From positions 1-64,000 of the forward strand of contig JANNSU010000077.1 in the NCBI GenBank assembly GCA_031394355.1: DNA of 64,000 nucleotides, written 5' to 3'. A program made the translations under genes and the position numbers. This DNA comes from JAEUMY01 sp031394355. Lineage in GTDB: Bacteria; Pseudomonadota; Gammaproteobacteria; Burkholderiales; Usitatibacteraceae. Below are positions 27,131-37,900 of this stretch, piece after piece. Each line of letters begins with the position of its first letter. Within the stretch, counting starts at the first letter, position 1. Below the pieces are notes generated by a model. That model saw nothing but the letters and a program-made list of their open reading frames with translations. It searched no databases and was not told the origin of the DNA.

Positions 27131-27247
27131 GGCTCGGTGCGGGTTCTTTGAAGGCGAATACAATGCGTGCAGCCGGGAACTACCGGGCTCAGATCAAATC
27201 GTACCATCTGAAGGCGCAGTCCCACTGCCCGCTCCAAGGATTGCCGA

Positions 27248-28753
27248 ATGCAATGGAAGTCCCTGTTCAATCGCACCATGGCCACTGCCGTCGCGCTGGC
27301 GCTGGCTTCCACGCCGGTCATGGCCCAGACCTTGCCAGATCTGGGCGACTCGGCTGAGTCGACACTGCCGGAGGCGCAGGAGCGCAGCATCGGCAAGCGC
27401 GTCATGCTCGAGATTCGTGCAGATCGAATCTATGTCGAAGATCCGGAACTGACGGATTATGTGACCAATCTCGGTCAGCGGCTCTTGTTGTCGTCCGGAA
27501 GCACCCGTAGTGACATCGAGTTCTTCCTGCTTCAGGATGAGTCCATCAACGCGTTCGCGCTTGTCGGCGGTTTCATTGGCCTCCACACAGGACTGATACT
27601 CGCCGCGCAAAGCGAATCTGAACTGGCCGGCGTGGTCGGCCACGAGATTGCGCACATTCTGCAGCGTCACCAAGCGCGAATGCTGGCCGGCCAGAAAAAC
27701 GCTGCGCTGGGATCGCTGGTCGCCATGGCATTGGCCATCATGGCCGCGCGGAGTGGAAGCAGCTCCCAGGCACCAGAAGCCGCCATTGCCGCCGCATCGG
27801 GTCTGCAGATTCAATCGCAGCTCGACTATTCGCGGGACTTCGAGCGTGAGTCGGACCGCCTCGGCTTTCTGATGCTCGACAAGGCGGGTTTCGATCCTCG
27901 TGGCATGGCATCATTTTTTGAACGCCTGCAGCGGGCCAATCGCCACAATGATGGCAAAACACCGGGCTATCTTCGTACACATCCGCTCACGACAGAGCGG
28001 ATTGCCGACATGCAGAACCGTGTTGCGTTGATGGCGGCGAAGGCGGTGCCCGATTCACCCGATTTCCTCTTTGTGCGGGCAAAACTCCGCGCTCAGCAAG
28101 GTGCGCCCGTAGACGCTGTGGATCACTTTCGAACATTGATTGCAGAAAGAACGATACGTCGTACCCGCGCTGACCTGTATGGCCTCGCTTTGGCGCAGAA
28201 GCGAAACCGGGACTTCACGGCTGCCAACAGCACCATCGAAGAGGCGCGACGTGCAGGCGCTGCCAATCCCTGGATTGAAAACCTGGCAGGGGACATTCGA
28301 ATGGATCAGGGCAAACCCGAGAAGGCCCTGGAGATCTACACAACAGCCGTAGCAAGCATGCCGGGCAGCCGGGCACTCTTTCTCGGCCACGTGGCTAGCC
28401 TGCTCGAAACAGGAAAGTCAGACATGGCCTTGGCAGAGATCGAGTCACGTCTTCGCAAGTCACCTGACGAGGTTCGCCTGTACGATCTCCTGGCCAAGGC
28501 GCACGCCTCCGCCGGCAGGCAGCTTGCGCAGCATCGTGCCCTTGCAGAGGCTCACTATCGTCGTGGACGCATTGCCGCAGCCGTGGAACAGCTGGATCTT
28601 GCATTGAAGCAGAAGGACGGCAACTTTTATGAACGCTCTGGCGCTGAGGCGCGCTCTCGTGAATTTAAGGCTGAGTTGATCGAATTGAAGAAGGACAAGA
28701 AATACGATCCCTCTGACCGTGAGCGGTCGTCCGTAACAGCCCGTCAGGGCTAA
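27248..28753 (+). CDS. M48 metalloprotease with TPR tail (BepA-like)
   Basis: A 501-residue exported protein with a Sec signal (FNRTMATAVALALASTPVMAQ, cleavage near residue 26). The zinc motif HEIAH lies near residue 132, followed by the M48 ligand region FERESDRLGFLML, and the C-terminal 230 residues are helical with TPR-like repeats. This is the layout of BepA/YfgC, a periplasmic protease/chaperone that maintains outer-membrane assembly, particularly LptD. The identification as an orthologue rests on architecture. Confidence 0.88.
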   Translation: MQWKSLFNRTMATAVALALASTPVMAQTLPDLGDSAESTLPEAQERSIGKRVMLEIRADRIYVEDPELTDYVTNLGQRLLLSSGSTRSDIEFFLLQDESINAFALVGGFIGLHTGLILAAQSESELAGVVGHEIAHILQRHQARMLAGQKNAALGSLVAMALAIMAARSGSSSQAPEAAIAAASGLQIQSQLDYSRDFERESDRLGFLMLDKAGFDPRGMASFFERLQRANRHNDGKTPGYLRTHPLTTERIADMQNRVALMAAKAVPDSPDFLFVRAKLRAQQGAPVDAVDHFRTLIAERTIRRTRADLYGLALAQKRNRDFTAANSTIEEARRAGAANPWIENLAGDIRMDQGKPEKALEIYTTAVASMPGSRALFLGHVASLLETGKSDMALAEIESRLRKSPDEVRLYDLLAKAHASAGRQLAQHRALAEAHYRRGRIAAAVEQLDLALKQKDGNFYERSGAEARSREFKAELIELKKDKKYDPSDRERSSVTARQG

Positions 28754-28792
28754 GCACTCCAACAGCTCACCGGGCACACCTGTCCAGCACGG

Positions 28793-28841
28793 CACTGGCA
28801 CCTGACCACTGGCCACTGGCCACTGGCACCTAACACCTGGC
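28793..28841. repeat. CACTGGC short tandem repeat
   Basis: In the 164-bp gap between the M48 gene and macA, CACTGGC occurs four times, two of them within longer copies CACTGGCACCTGAC and CACTGGCACCTAAC that flank the pair. The rest of the gap holds no feature I can name. Confidence 0.7.
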
Positions 28842-28917
28842 AAACACATCCCGCCAGCGCGGTGCGAGCTGGAGTTTCCCCTTAGAATGCTCGATTCAAT
28901 CTGGAATTCGACGCGCC

Positions 28918-30150
28918 ATGCTCCGTGCCCTGCTGAAGCCCCGCTACATTATTCTCGTTGTTGTCCTTGTCGCAGGGGGCGTCCTGTACACCCAATTCAA
29001 GGAGCGCGCTGAAAAATCCAAGGCCGAGCGATTCCGTACAGCCCAAGTCGACAAAGGTGCAGTAGTGCAGCGCATCACCGCAAATGGCACGCTCAACCCC
29101 GTGAGCGTGGTGAATGTGGGCACGCAGGTCTCCGGTACGGTCCTCAAGTTGCACACGGACTACAACCAGCCGGTCAAGGCAAACCAGGTATTGCTGGAGA
29201 TTGATCCCGCGCTGATCAAGGGAAAGATCCAGCAATTCGAAGCCACCACCCGGTCTGCCGAGGCGACGCTTAGGCTGGCTGAAACCACGCTGAAGCGAAA
29301 CGAGTCGCTGGTTGCCAAGGGCTTCATTTCGCCTTCGACGCTGGACCAGAATCGCAAAGAAGTGGACGTTGCCAACGCCCAGGTCGCGCAAGTTCGCTCT
29401 CAGCTCGATCAGGAGAAAACCAATCTGGCCTACACCATCATTCGCTCTCCGATCGACGGCATCGTGATTGATCGGAAGGTGGATATTGGCCAGACTGTAG
29501 CGGCAAGCTTCCAGACCCCTACGCTATTTCAAATCGCGCGTGATCTGGAGTCCATGCAAATTGATACGAGCGTTGCCGAGGCTGACGTGGGAAAGCTCAC
29601 GGCTGGCATGCCGATTCGATTCACCACGGACGCCTTTCCCGATCGGGACTTTCAAGGGCAGATTCGCATGGTGAGGCTGAATCCCAGCATTCAGCAGAAC
29701 GTGGTGACCTACAACGTAGTGGTGAATGTCACCAACGATCAGGGGCTGCTCAAACCCGGCATGACCGCTCAAGTGAACATCGTTGTCGGCGAAAAGCGCG
29801 ATGTCCTGCGTATTCCCAATGCTGCGCTGCGATTCAAACCGCCGAAGGATGAAAAGGACGGAAAACCTGCACCCAAAGTGGTGAGTCGTGATGACAAAGT
29901 TGCATCATCGCCGCCGACCCCGAGCAGCAGTGGCGAAAGCAAGGCATCAGTGCCCGGCGCTGCCGCGTCAGGACCAAGACGGCCACCGGCAAGGGTCTTC
30001 AAGCTCAATGAAAAGCGGGAACTCATCCCGGTAGAAGTTCGTGTTGGCCTCGCCAGTAATCAGCACACCGAGCTCGTATCGGGTGAATTGCAGGCTGGCG
30101 ATGAACTGGTCATTCGCGATCTGCAGGACAAATCCAAGGAAGCCAAGTAA
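28918..30150 (+). CDS. macA: MacA-like periplasmic adaptor
   Basis: A 410-residue membrane-fusion protein with an N-terminal anchor (YIILVVVLVAGGVLYTQF), biotinyl-lipoyl-like halves (GTQVSGTVLKLHTDYNQPVK and IIRSPIDGIVIDRKVDIGQT), a coiled-coil hairpin at about 95-160 and a beta-barrel domain. It would connect the inner-membrane ABC unit encoded next to an outer-membrane TolC-type channel for export of macrolides, lipopeptides or other substrates. The C-terminal region adds a Pro/Ser-rich stretch (about 320-360). The stop and the ATPase start overlap by one base (TAATG). Confidence 0.9.
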   Translation: MLRALLKPRYIILVVVLVAGGVLYTQFKERAEKSKAERFRTAQVDKGAVVQRITANGTLNPVSVVNVGTQVSGTVLKLHTDYNQPVKANQVLLEIDPALIKGKIQQFEATTRSAEATLRLAETTLKRNESLVAKGFISPSTLDQNRKEVDVANAQVAQVRSQLDQEKTNLAYTIIRSPIDGIVIDRKVDIGQTVAASFQTPTLFQIARDLESMQIDTSVAEADVGKLTAGMPIRFTTDAFPDRDFQGQIRMVRLNPSIQQNVVTYNVVVNVTNDQGLLKPGMTAQVNIVVGEKRDVLRIPNAALRFKPPKDEKDGKPAPKVVSRDDKVASSPPTPSSSGESKASVPGAAASGPRRPPARVFKLNEKRELIPVEVRVGLASNQHTELVSGELQAGDELVIRDLQDKSKEAK

Positions 30151-30875
30151 TGGCGGCATTGCCTGCACAGGCGGATGCCTCGCTGCTCAGCTTGCGCAAC
30201 GTATGCAAGAGCTATGTGACGGCTGACATCGAGACGCCAGTACTCAAGAATGTTGATCTCGACATTGGCAGGGGTGAATTTGTCGCGATCATGGGCCAGT
30301 CCGGTTCGGGAAAATCCACCTTGATGAACATTCTCGGCTGCCTTGACACACCAACCAGTGGCGAATATTCGCTGGATGGACAGGAAGTCTCAGCACTGAA
30401 AGATGATGATCTTGCTCGGGTCAGGAACCGGACCATCGGATTCGTGTTTCAGGGCTTCAATCTTCTGAAACGCATGCCGCTCATCGACAATGTTTGCCTG
30501 CCACTGCTTTATTCCGGCCTGGATCGAACACAGGCTAGGAAGCGCGCACAGATCCGCTTGGAACAGACCGGACTGGGCAGTTATGCATTCAGACTCCCCA
30601 ACCAGATCTCCGGCGGGCAACAACAGCGCGTCGCAATTTCTCGTGCACTGGTGAACGATCCGCCACTTATTCTCGCGGACGAGCCCACGGGCAACCTGGA
30701 TACCCAAACCAGCGCTGAAATCATGCGGTTGTTTACAGACCTGAACCAGTCACAAGGCATCACCATGCTCATCGTTACACATGAGCCGGATGTCGCCCGC
30801 TATGCACAACGATTGGTCCGCCTCAAGGACGGGCTGGTTACCTATGATGGCCCCGTGAAGGACGCGCACCTATGA
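30150..30875 (+). CDS. ABC transporter ATPase, MacB/LolD type
   Basis: A 241-residue ATP-binding subunit: Walker A MGQSGSGKSTLMNILG, Q-loop FVFQGFNLL, signature ISGGQQQRVAISRAL, Walker B LILADEPTGNLD and the H-loop IVTHEPDVARYAQR. It sits between the MacA-like adaptor and an FtsX/MacB-like permease with 1-base and 4-base overlaps, so the three proteins form one exporter in which the MacB ATPase and permease are separate chains rather than fused. Confidence 0.93.
   Translation: MAALPAQADASLLSLRNVCKSYVTADIETPVLKNVDLDIGRGEFVAIMGQSGSGKSTLMNILGCLDTPTSGEYSLDGQEVSALKDDDLARVRNRTIGFVFQGFNLLKRMPLIDNVCLPLLYSGLDRTQARKRAQIRLEQTGLGSYAFRLPNQISGGQQQRVAISRALVNDPPLILADEPTGNLDTQTSAEIMRLFTDLNQSQGITMLIVTHEPDVARYAQRLVRLKDGLVTYDGPVKDAHL
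30361..30372. repeat. GCGAATATTCGC palindrome, copy 9
   Basis: Exact copy in the ABC ATPase gene, encoding SGEYSL just after the Walker A helix. It is the only copy with G/T flanks, and the next one is 16 kb away. Confidence 0.95.
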
Positions 30876-32095
30876 ACGCCACACAGATCGCATTGGAGGC
30901 GTTTCGCGCCATGGGCATGAACAAGCTCCGCACTGGCCTCACCATGCTGGGCATCATCATTGGCGTCGGTGCCGTGGTGATGATGTTGGCGATCGGCGAA
31001 AGCGTGCGCGCCGACATCAATCAGCGCATTGCCAGCATGGGCAGCAACCTCTTCATCATCTTCCCGGGATCGCAAACCAGCGGCGGCGTTCGCGTCGGAC
31101 GGGGTGGCGTACAGACGTTGACTGAAGGCGATGCGCAGGCCCTGCAGCGACTGGAGAATGTGGAGTTCGTCGCGCCCGTTATTCAACGCGGCTTCCAGGT
31201 CCAATCCGGTTACAGCAACTGGAACACGATGGTTTACGGTGTGACACCCGAGTTCTTCGCCATCAAGGCCTGGGATACGAGTCTCGGCAGCCTGTTTGGT
31301 GATATGGAAATCCGCTCTGTCTCCCGGGTGGCAGTCATCGGCCAAAGTGTGGCAACGAACCTGTTCGGAGACTTCGACCCCATCGGACAGTCCATCCGGA
31401 TCCAGAACAAGCCCTTCGAAGTCATCGGCGTTCTGGCGGACAAGGGTAGTGACCTCGGCGGCAGCGACCAGGATGATTCCATCTACATTCCCATGAGCAC
31501 TGCTCGGCAGCAGGTTATCCGCCAATGGTTTCCGGGGAGCGTGAACTACATCATGGTCCAGGCGCAGTCTGCAAAGGTCATGGCCGATGTGAAATACGAC
31601 CTCGGCCAAACGCTGAGAGTACGTCACCGGATTCGAGAGGATCAGGAAGATGACTTCACTGTTCGGGATCTCTCTGCCATTGCTGAGGCAGCAGCGGGCA
31701 TCGCAACGGGCCTTACTCTGCTGCTTGGCGCAATCGGTTCCATTTCCCTGCTGGTTGGTGGCATCGGCATCATGAATATCATGCTGGTTTCAGTAACCGA
31801 GAGAACGCGTGAAATCGGAATACGCATGGCGCTGGGCGCTAGACGAAATGATGTGTTGTCGCAATTCCTCATGGAAGCGATCGTGATTTGCATCTGCGGT
31901 GGCGCTGCAGGTGTTGCGCTGGCCTACGCGGGCACCTTGGCCATCAGTCGTTTCTCGCCGCTGCAGGTCGGCATGAGCAGCTTCGGCATTCTGCTTGCAT
32001 TCAGCTTCTCGGCCGTAATTGGCATCTTTTTCGGCTTCTATCCAGCCAAGCGAGCGGCGGGATTGAAGCCGGTGGAGGCGTTGCGGTATGAATAG
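30872..32095 (+). CDS. MacB/FtsX-family ABC permease
   Basis: A 407-residue inner-membrane permease. It has an N-terminal helix ([20 protein letters not shown]), a large periplasmic MacB core domain at about 45-240 and three C-terminal helices with the conserved [26 protein letters not shown]-like segment (split in the protein as [14 protein letters not shown] and [16 protein letters not shown]). Its ATG overlaps the ATPase stop. With the adaptor upstream it completes a MacAB-type mechanotransmission exporter; no outer-membrane channel gene is adjacent. Confidence 0.92.
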   Translation: [407 protein letters not shown]

Positions 32096-32127
32096 GTCAA
32101 CCTCCTCGTCACAAGTCAGACTTTGAA

Positions 32128-34158
32128 ATGAGTCCAGAACGCATTGAACCCAGGTATATGACTGCATCGCGTAACTGGATGGCGCGGGTCGCCTTATTGC
32201 GTCCTTTCGACAGACAGATAGTTCCGCTAGTGCTGCTGATCGCATTCGCGTGGGTGGTCAATTGGTTGATGGGCAAAGACATCAATGCTGACTTCATTGC
32301 GTATCACATGTACGCAGCGCACGCCCTGCTTGGCGGGCACCATCAGTCTGATTTCATGGCAGCGGGGCCACAGTCATACTTGAATCCGGCCGGGTATGTC
32401 CCGTTTTACTTGATGCTGAAGGCAAACTGGCCCGCATTGCTGGTCAGCACAGTCATGGCAACCGTGCATTCCCTGAATCTGGTTGTGCTTTGGAAACTGT
32501 GCCGTGATCATTTGTTTGCTCAAGCCACGTATCGAAATGCACTCAGCTTCCTCGCCGTCATGTTGGGTGCCATTTCACCCGTCTTCTTCGCAACGCTTGG
32601 CAGCAGTTTTCTTGACCCCATGCTGTCAGTGCTGGTACTCGGCGGTCTACTCCTGATTGCACAGGCATCCACATCACAACCAAGCAGAGCCCGATTGCTG
32701 CTCGGCGCTGGGTTGCTTTTCGGCGTTGCGGCTGGACTCAAGCTTACGAATGGCATCTTCGCCGTTGCCGCGCTGATCGCCATTCAGACTTTGCATGGCA
32801 CGCTGTATTTGAGGATTCAACGAGCCGCCATGTTCTCACTGGCTGTTCTTGCGGGATTGGCAATGGCTAGTGGATGGTGGAGTTGGATGCTCTGGGAACA
32901 ATTCGGCAACCCGGTCTTTCCGCTATTCAACGGAATATTCAAGTCACCTGACTTCCCCGCAGTTTCAGTGACCCATGACAGATTTGCGCCGCACGGTATC
33001 TGGGACTTTCTCATGTTGCCACTGCGCATGATGAAAATGAACAGCGGTATCTATGTGGAGATACTGGCACCGGATATTCGTGCGGGCGTGTTGCTGATCC
33101 TGGCAGGTGCCACTGCTTTGGTGGCCACTTACAGGCGTACACGTGCTGCCAGTGTCAACCCGGTGCCGGTTTCCGCTGTAGCGATTCAGGTCGCCATTTT
33201 TTTTCTGGTTGCTTGGGCACTTCTTTTTGGCACTTCCGGCAACGGCAGGTACGCAATCCCGCTGCTTTTGCTGTTAGGCCCCTTGATCGTCTATCTCCTT
33301 CACTTTTGCTTTCGCCGTGAAGGCAGCACCTTGGCTGTTGCAACGATACTGGTGGTGCTGCAGGGCCTGCATGGTTACAAGGGGGAGTACCCCCGATGGG
33401 ATGCTGCGCCGTGGACACGCAACTGGGTCGATGTTGCGTTGCCAAAACAGCTCACTGAAAAACCTGCGGCGTATTTGTCCCTGAGTACTGTCAACCTCGG
33501 CGTACTTTTTCATCACATGTCTGCTGGCAGCAGTTTTGTTAGCCTGGTGGGCTTTGAACCACTTTCGCCTGATGGAGCCGGGTCGGCGAGAATTCGGCAG
33601 TTCATTGACCGAAACGAGGGGAATCTCAGAATACTTATTCAAACCGAAGACAAAGTCGGATCAGAATGGTTTCAGCGGGGCCAGGTGGATCCCGTTCTGG
33701 CACCCACGGTAGCGCGAATGCTGGCTCCCTGGGGGCTACGGTTGGTCAACCATGATTGCGCCTTTGCCGAGATTTCCATGCATGGTGGCGCCGGTGCAGC
33801 CAGGACAGGCAATCAGGCAAATCTATTGGGCATCATGCTGATCAGTTGTCCGGTACAAGCAGGACCGGGAGAAGACGAAGCAATGCGGACAGATCGCGCC
33901 TGGGCAACAACGATTTTTGACCGCGTTTCCTCAGCATGTCCGCTGTTATTTCCGCCGCCGGGAGGCTTTCCCCAGAAAGCGGGAGAGGCCTGGATCAAGC
34001 GATTTGCAGGTACTGATACGATTCTGTCGATCTTTTCTGGCAACGTTCAACACTCGCGCTTTCCCTTTGGGCCCTTTGGCGTTGATTTGGGCAACGCATC
34101 AGATTGGGCAGTGGCGACACAGCCCATCGCTTGCAAGTATATTGCTCGCCCTTGGTAG
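32128..34158 (+). CDS. Polytopic membrane protein, possible GT-C type
   Basis: A 676-residue protein with roughly ten membrane segments in the first 430 residues and a soluble C-terminal part of about 220. The first loop after helix 1 has acidic residues in DINADFIAYHMYAAHALL followed by AGPQSYLNPAGYVPFYLML, which is compatible with a lipid-linked sugar transferase of the GT-C class, but I do not recognise a named family. It converges on pilA across a strong bidirectional hairpin. A role in pilin or surface glycosylation is a guess from position only. The ATG at 32158 is an alternative start. Confidence 0.6.
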   Translation: MSPERIEPRYMTASRNWMARVALLRPFDRQIVPLVLLIAFAWVVNWLMGKDINADFIAYHMYAAHALLGGHHQSDFMAAGPQSYLNPAGYVPFYLMLKANWPALLVSTVMATVHSLNLVVLWKLCRDHLFAQATYRNALSFLAVMLGAISPVFFATLGSSFLDPMLSVLVLGGLLLIAQASTSQPSRARLLLGAGLLFGVAAGLKLTNGIFAVAALIAIQTLHGTLYLRIQRAAMFSLAVLAGLAMASGWWSWMLWEQFGNPVFPLFNGIFKSPDFPAVSVTHDRFAPHGIWDFLMLPLRMMKMNSGIYVEILAPDIRAGVLLILAGATALVATYRRTRAASVNPVPVSAVAIQVAIFFLVAWALLFGTSGNGRYAIPLLLLLGPLIVYLLHFCFRREGSTLAVATILVVLQGLHGYKGEYPRWDAAPWTRNWVDVALPKQLTEKPAAYLSLSTVNLGVLFHHMSAGSSFVSLVGFEPLSPDGAGSARIRQFIDRNEGNLRILIQTEDKVGSEWFQRGQVDPVLAPTVARMLAPWGLRLVNHDCAFAEISMHGGAGAARTGNQANLLGIMLISCPVQAGPGEDEAMRTDRAWATTIFDRVSSACPLLFPPPGGFPQKAGEAWIKRFAGTDTILSIFSGNVQHSRFPFGPFGVDLGNASDWAVATQPIACKYIARPW

Positions 34159-34330
34159 TCAATCAGGAAAGGCGCTTCTTGCGAAGTTATATGTGGACCA
34201 GACACAGCCAATCGGACTGGCGTTGACTCTGAAACCTAAGCCTGAATCCAAGCAAGCTCCCGCTCCCTAGTCCCACGTCAATTGCCCGACGTAGCGAGCA
34301 ATCAAGCGGTTCCCAGCCGCCATAAAAACG

Positions 34331-34362
34331 AAAAGGGCATGTGCAATCGCACATGCCCTTTT
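34331..34362. terminator. Bidirectional terminator between the membrane gene and pilA
   Basis: Perfect hairpin with arms AAAAGGGCATGTGC and GCACATGCCCTTTT around a 4-nt loop AATC. The A-run on one side and T-run on the other make it work for both converging genes. Confidence 0.92.
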
Positions 34363-34408
34363 ACTGACAGTCTTGACAATACCTGTCAAGACAATCGCTG
34401 CGACAAAA

Positions 34409-34828
34409 TTAGGCGCAGGACTTCGGCACGATCTCAGCCGGCAGGGTGGATGCGCAGGTCCAAGCGCCAGTTGTCGTGTTGAACAGGAACGTTACGTCCT
34501 TGCTAGCAACTTTCGGGTTGATGTTGGCAGCAGCATAGACAGCCTTTGCGGAACAGTCAGCGCCAGCAGCAGCAATTGTCAAGCTGGCAACGTACTTGCC
34601 GGCGGTCACAGCACCAGTCGGTGTAACACAACCACCCGCAAGGCCGGAAGCTGCAACAGCCTCGGCAACCGGGGTCTTCATGCCACCCAGAAGGGTAAAG
34701 CCTTCGGAAGCCTGTGCCTTGGCGGTGTAGTCCTGATATGCCGGAATGGCGACTGCTGCAAGAATACCGATGATCGCAACAACGATCATCAGTTCAATGA
34801 GGGTAAAACCTTGCTGAACTTTACGCAT
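34409..34828 (-). CDS. pilA: Type IV major pilin PilA
   Basis: A 139-residue prepilin with the type IVa leader MRKVQQG cleaved before FTLIELMIVVAIIGILAAVA, with Glu5 in the mature protein. The C-terminus carries two cysteines (WTCAS and PKSCA) that would form the disulfide-bonded D-region; another pair lies at GGCVTP and ADCSAK. The ATG at 34828 has AAGGAG eight nt upstream. A sigma-54-type promoter lies further upstream. The pilus supports twitching, adhesion or DNA uptake, and PilB-type ATPase and signalling genes lie on the same strand beyond the next gene. Confidence 0.95.
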   Translation of the reverse strand: MRKVQQGFTLIELMIVVAIIGILAAVAIPAYQDYTAKAQASEGFTLLGGMKTPVAEAVAASGLAGGCVTPTGAVTAGKYVASLTIAAAGADCSAKAVYAAANINPKVASKDVTFLFNTTTGAWTCASTLPAEIVPKSCA

Positions 34829-34877
34829 GAAAAATCTCCTTAAGGATTGAGAATGCAAAACACTGCCAAGTCCTAAA

Positions 34878-34894
34878 AGCAAACCTCATGCCAA
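34878..34894 (-). promoter_or_regulatory. Sigma-54 promoter of pilA
   Basis: Minus-strand TTGGCATGAGGTTTGCT matches the -24/-12 consensus, with the GG and GC elements exactly 10 nt apart. The predicted start is near 34868, about 40 nt before the pilA ATG. PilS/PilR with RpoN control pilA in many proteobacteria; those genes are not in the window. Confidence 0.85.
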
Positions 34895-34979
34895 CCAGGA
34901 GAAATTATCCAAATGGCGAAACCTCCCCGATTGCTTGGCCTTGTTGCAACAAATGAAGACGTTAAGGTGCCAATTTGCG

Positions 34980-37900
34980 TCACTGTCTGCGCAGGATGGC
35001 GAATTCGATGTGCGAAACGAGCAATAGCGTGGAGAAGGAACCTTTTAGAACAGGATCAGACTTCAACTTCTCCAGCAAGTTGGATCCAGCGGAATAATCG
35101 TTGGAAAGCAGTGACGCTGCGAGTGCACTTTGAACCGCCAGTGGGTAGTAGTCGGTCTTTGTTCCGGATCTGGCTTGTTCGAATTGAATAATCTCTTCTG
35201 CATATTGCCGCATTCCCTCCAAGTTGACTTGTACAAGCGCAGCGAGCAAACCAAACCTTGCTGCCAGCTCCTTGTCTTCAGTGATATGCCTCATGCACGC
35301 TGCGTTCTTGGCCTGTTGAATAAGTGCAACGGACTCGCTCCGGTTTATGCCGCTAACCGTGATTCGCAGCAGTGTGTCGAATGCATCGAGCCACAGAGAT
35401 GCCTGTGCCTTGGTACAAGATTTCATGCCCAATTGAACCAACGCGATATGTTCTCGAATGCGCTCAGGTGTCGAGAGATTGACGGCCTGGACGTCCTTCC
35501 CCAGCGCCTCAAAGATGTCCAGCGCAACATAGGCTCTTGCAAAGGATGCTGCGCTGGATTGTCCACCACGATTCTTCGATGCAAGCGCCAAATCCGCAAT
35601 CTGAGGCAAACGAATCGAGTCAACGACGGAAACCAGCGGAACAAATGAGGTAGCAAGGCCACCAAAGTCCGAAATTGCGCTCGATCCGATAAAGCGTTCT
35701 CTTGGCGCATTCAGATCGACCACCGGATAGAAGTCCGAATTGGGCCGAATGGCAAAACTGTTTATCAGGGGTTCAAGCGACTTCCGACTTCCAACCTTGA
35801 GCAACTGGAATTCGGACAGCTGCTGGTACCCGAGTCGATTGAGTGAACTCTTCCAGGCAGGAATCAGGAATGGATCCGTCAGCGTGGCGGGGAGCGTGGA
35901 CCGTGATGCAATGATGACTGCATCGCCGGGTCCGGCAAAGTAGATCGTGTAATCCCCAAACTCCTGACCGAGCGCCTTCAGAATTGAAGCCAGAATGTAC
36001 GGTTTGGTATCGTACAACTGAATCCACTGCACCAATACGCCACCATCTGAAAGGTGATGCTTGATGCGCGAATAAAACTCCCGGGAAAATAGCGTCGATA
36101 CACCGCTGATCCAAGGATTGGAGGGCTCTGAAATGATGATGTCATATTTCCGACCCTGCGACGAGAAATAGGTCTTCGCATCCTCGACAATCAAGTTGCT
36201 CCGGGGGTCGGTATACGCACGCTCGTTCAGAGGCAGAAAGAGCTTTGCCCCTTCGAGCATTGCTGCCTCAATTTCAATTGAGTCCACGCGAGCAACACCA
36301 GGATTTCCCAGCACAGTGTGTGTGGTCAACCCCGATCCAAATCCGATATTGGCGATGAGCTTGGCATCTGGCCGGTGAAGAAAAGGAAGAATCGCGGCAA
36401 GTTCCATCGTGTGCTCGTCAGACGTGGAAACTTTATCCCGCTCTACGGTTCTGATGGCTGCATCTGTCTTGCCGTTGGTGCGAATATCCAAGCCGGTTGC
36501 GGTTTCAAGCACGGATATGCTGGCAGTCTTACCATCGCGGTGAAAGCGCAGCTTCGTACTGGAATCTGTCATGAATTGGCCAAAGCGATAGACGCCCGAG
36601 GCCATTTTCAATTCATCCAACCGGAATACCGAAACATAGCCCACAAGCAGCAGGAACACGACCGCTACCGAAGACTTCAACACAAAGTGAAGGCGCTCTT
36701 TCAGGCTGAAAAGAATCAGCAATGCCAACAAGAACTCCATGAGCGCGCCGACACCTGTGATGCCTTTGACACCCAGATACTCCATGCCGACATGCGTTGC
36801 CAGAAACGTCCCGGCAATAGCGCCAAGCGTATTTGCCGCATATATCTGTCCGACGGCTTGCTCACCGCTACGATTTGCGAGAAGCGCCCGAGTCGCTAGC
36901 GGCAACGTCATACCCGCGCAAAATGCAGTTGGAATCATCATGAGCGATGCAACCGAGTAGCTGCCCAGCACAAAGAGCGAGTAACCATTCTCCGTTCGGG
37001 ACAACCCTTGATACAGCCACTGCACCAAGTCAAGCAGGTAGGAATAGCTCATTACTGCCGTTAACGCCGCCACACACTTGACCAAAAGGACAATCGAAAG
37101 TGCACGCGCATAGTTTTGTATGCGATGACCAATCAGAGTCAAGGCCAGGCCACCCAATGCAATCCCCAAAATGAACGAAGAGAGCATGACTTCGAACGAG
37201 TGTGTCGATGCACCAATCGCCATGGACAGCATTCGAATCCACGCAATCTCGAACATGAATGATGCGGCGCCGGTGATGAACGCACCCAAATACATCAATT
37301 GCGAAATTCGAGCTGCTCGGGCAGAACTCCAGTCAGCTTCAGATTTTGTGCCGGGGTCACTTGCGTTAGTGGAGACCACTTGCTTGGTAAAACCCCACAC
37401 AACCAGTGCAAGCACGATATTCAGCAATCCGGCAGTGAATATTGTTCCGGGCAAGCCAAGCCGCTCGATCAGGAAGAAGCCGGATGCCAACACGCCTACC
37501 GCTGCCCCAAAGGAGTTGGTGAAATAGAGCATCGGAAGATACCTGCCGCCGTGGTCACCGTAGGCCCGCATGATTCCGCCACTCATCAAGGGAAATGTGG
37601 TGCCCAGAAGGATCGATGCTGGAAGTATCAGCAGGGCGGCACAGGTCCACTTGAACAGGCTGATGCCCGGTTCGCTGCCAATAGACGGAATCGCCGTTGC
37701 GAACGACCAATCCGTTACGGCAACAAAGATCGAATGAAACGCAATGGCCAAAATGCCGATAAAGAATTCTGCAATGGCGTACCCAATCAGAAGACTCTTC
37801 AGCCTCGTGGAATAACGGCTAGCGGCCCAGGATCCCAGCGCCATTCCACCCATGAAAATACCAAGCACCAGTGTCTGGGCATAGGCGGCGTGCCCCAAAA

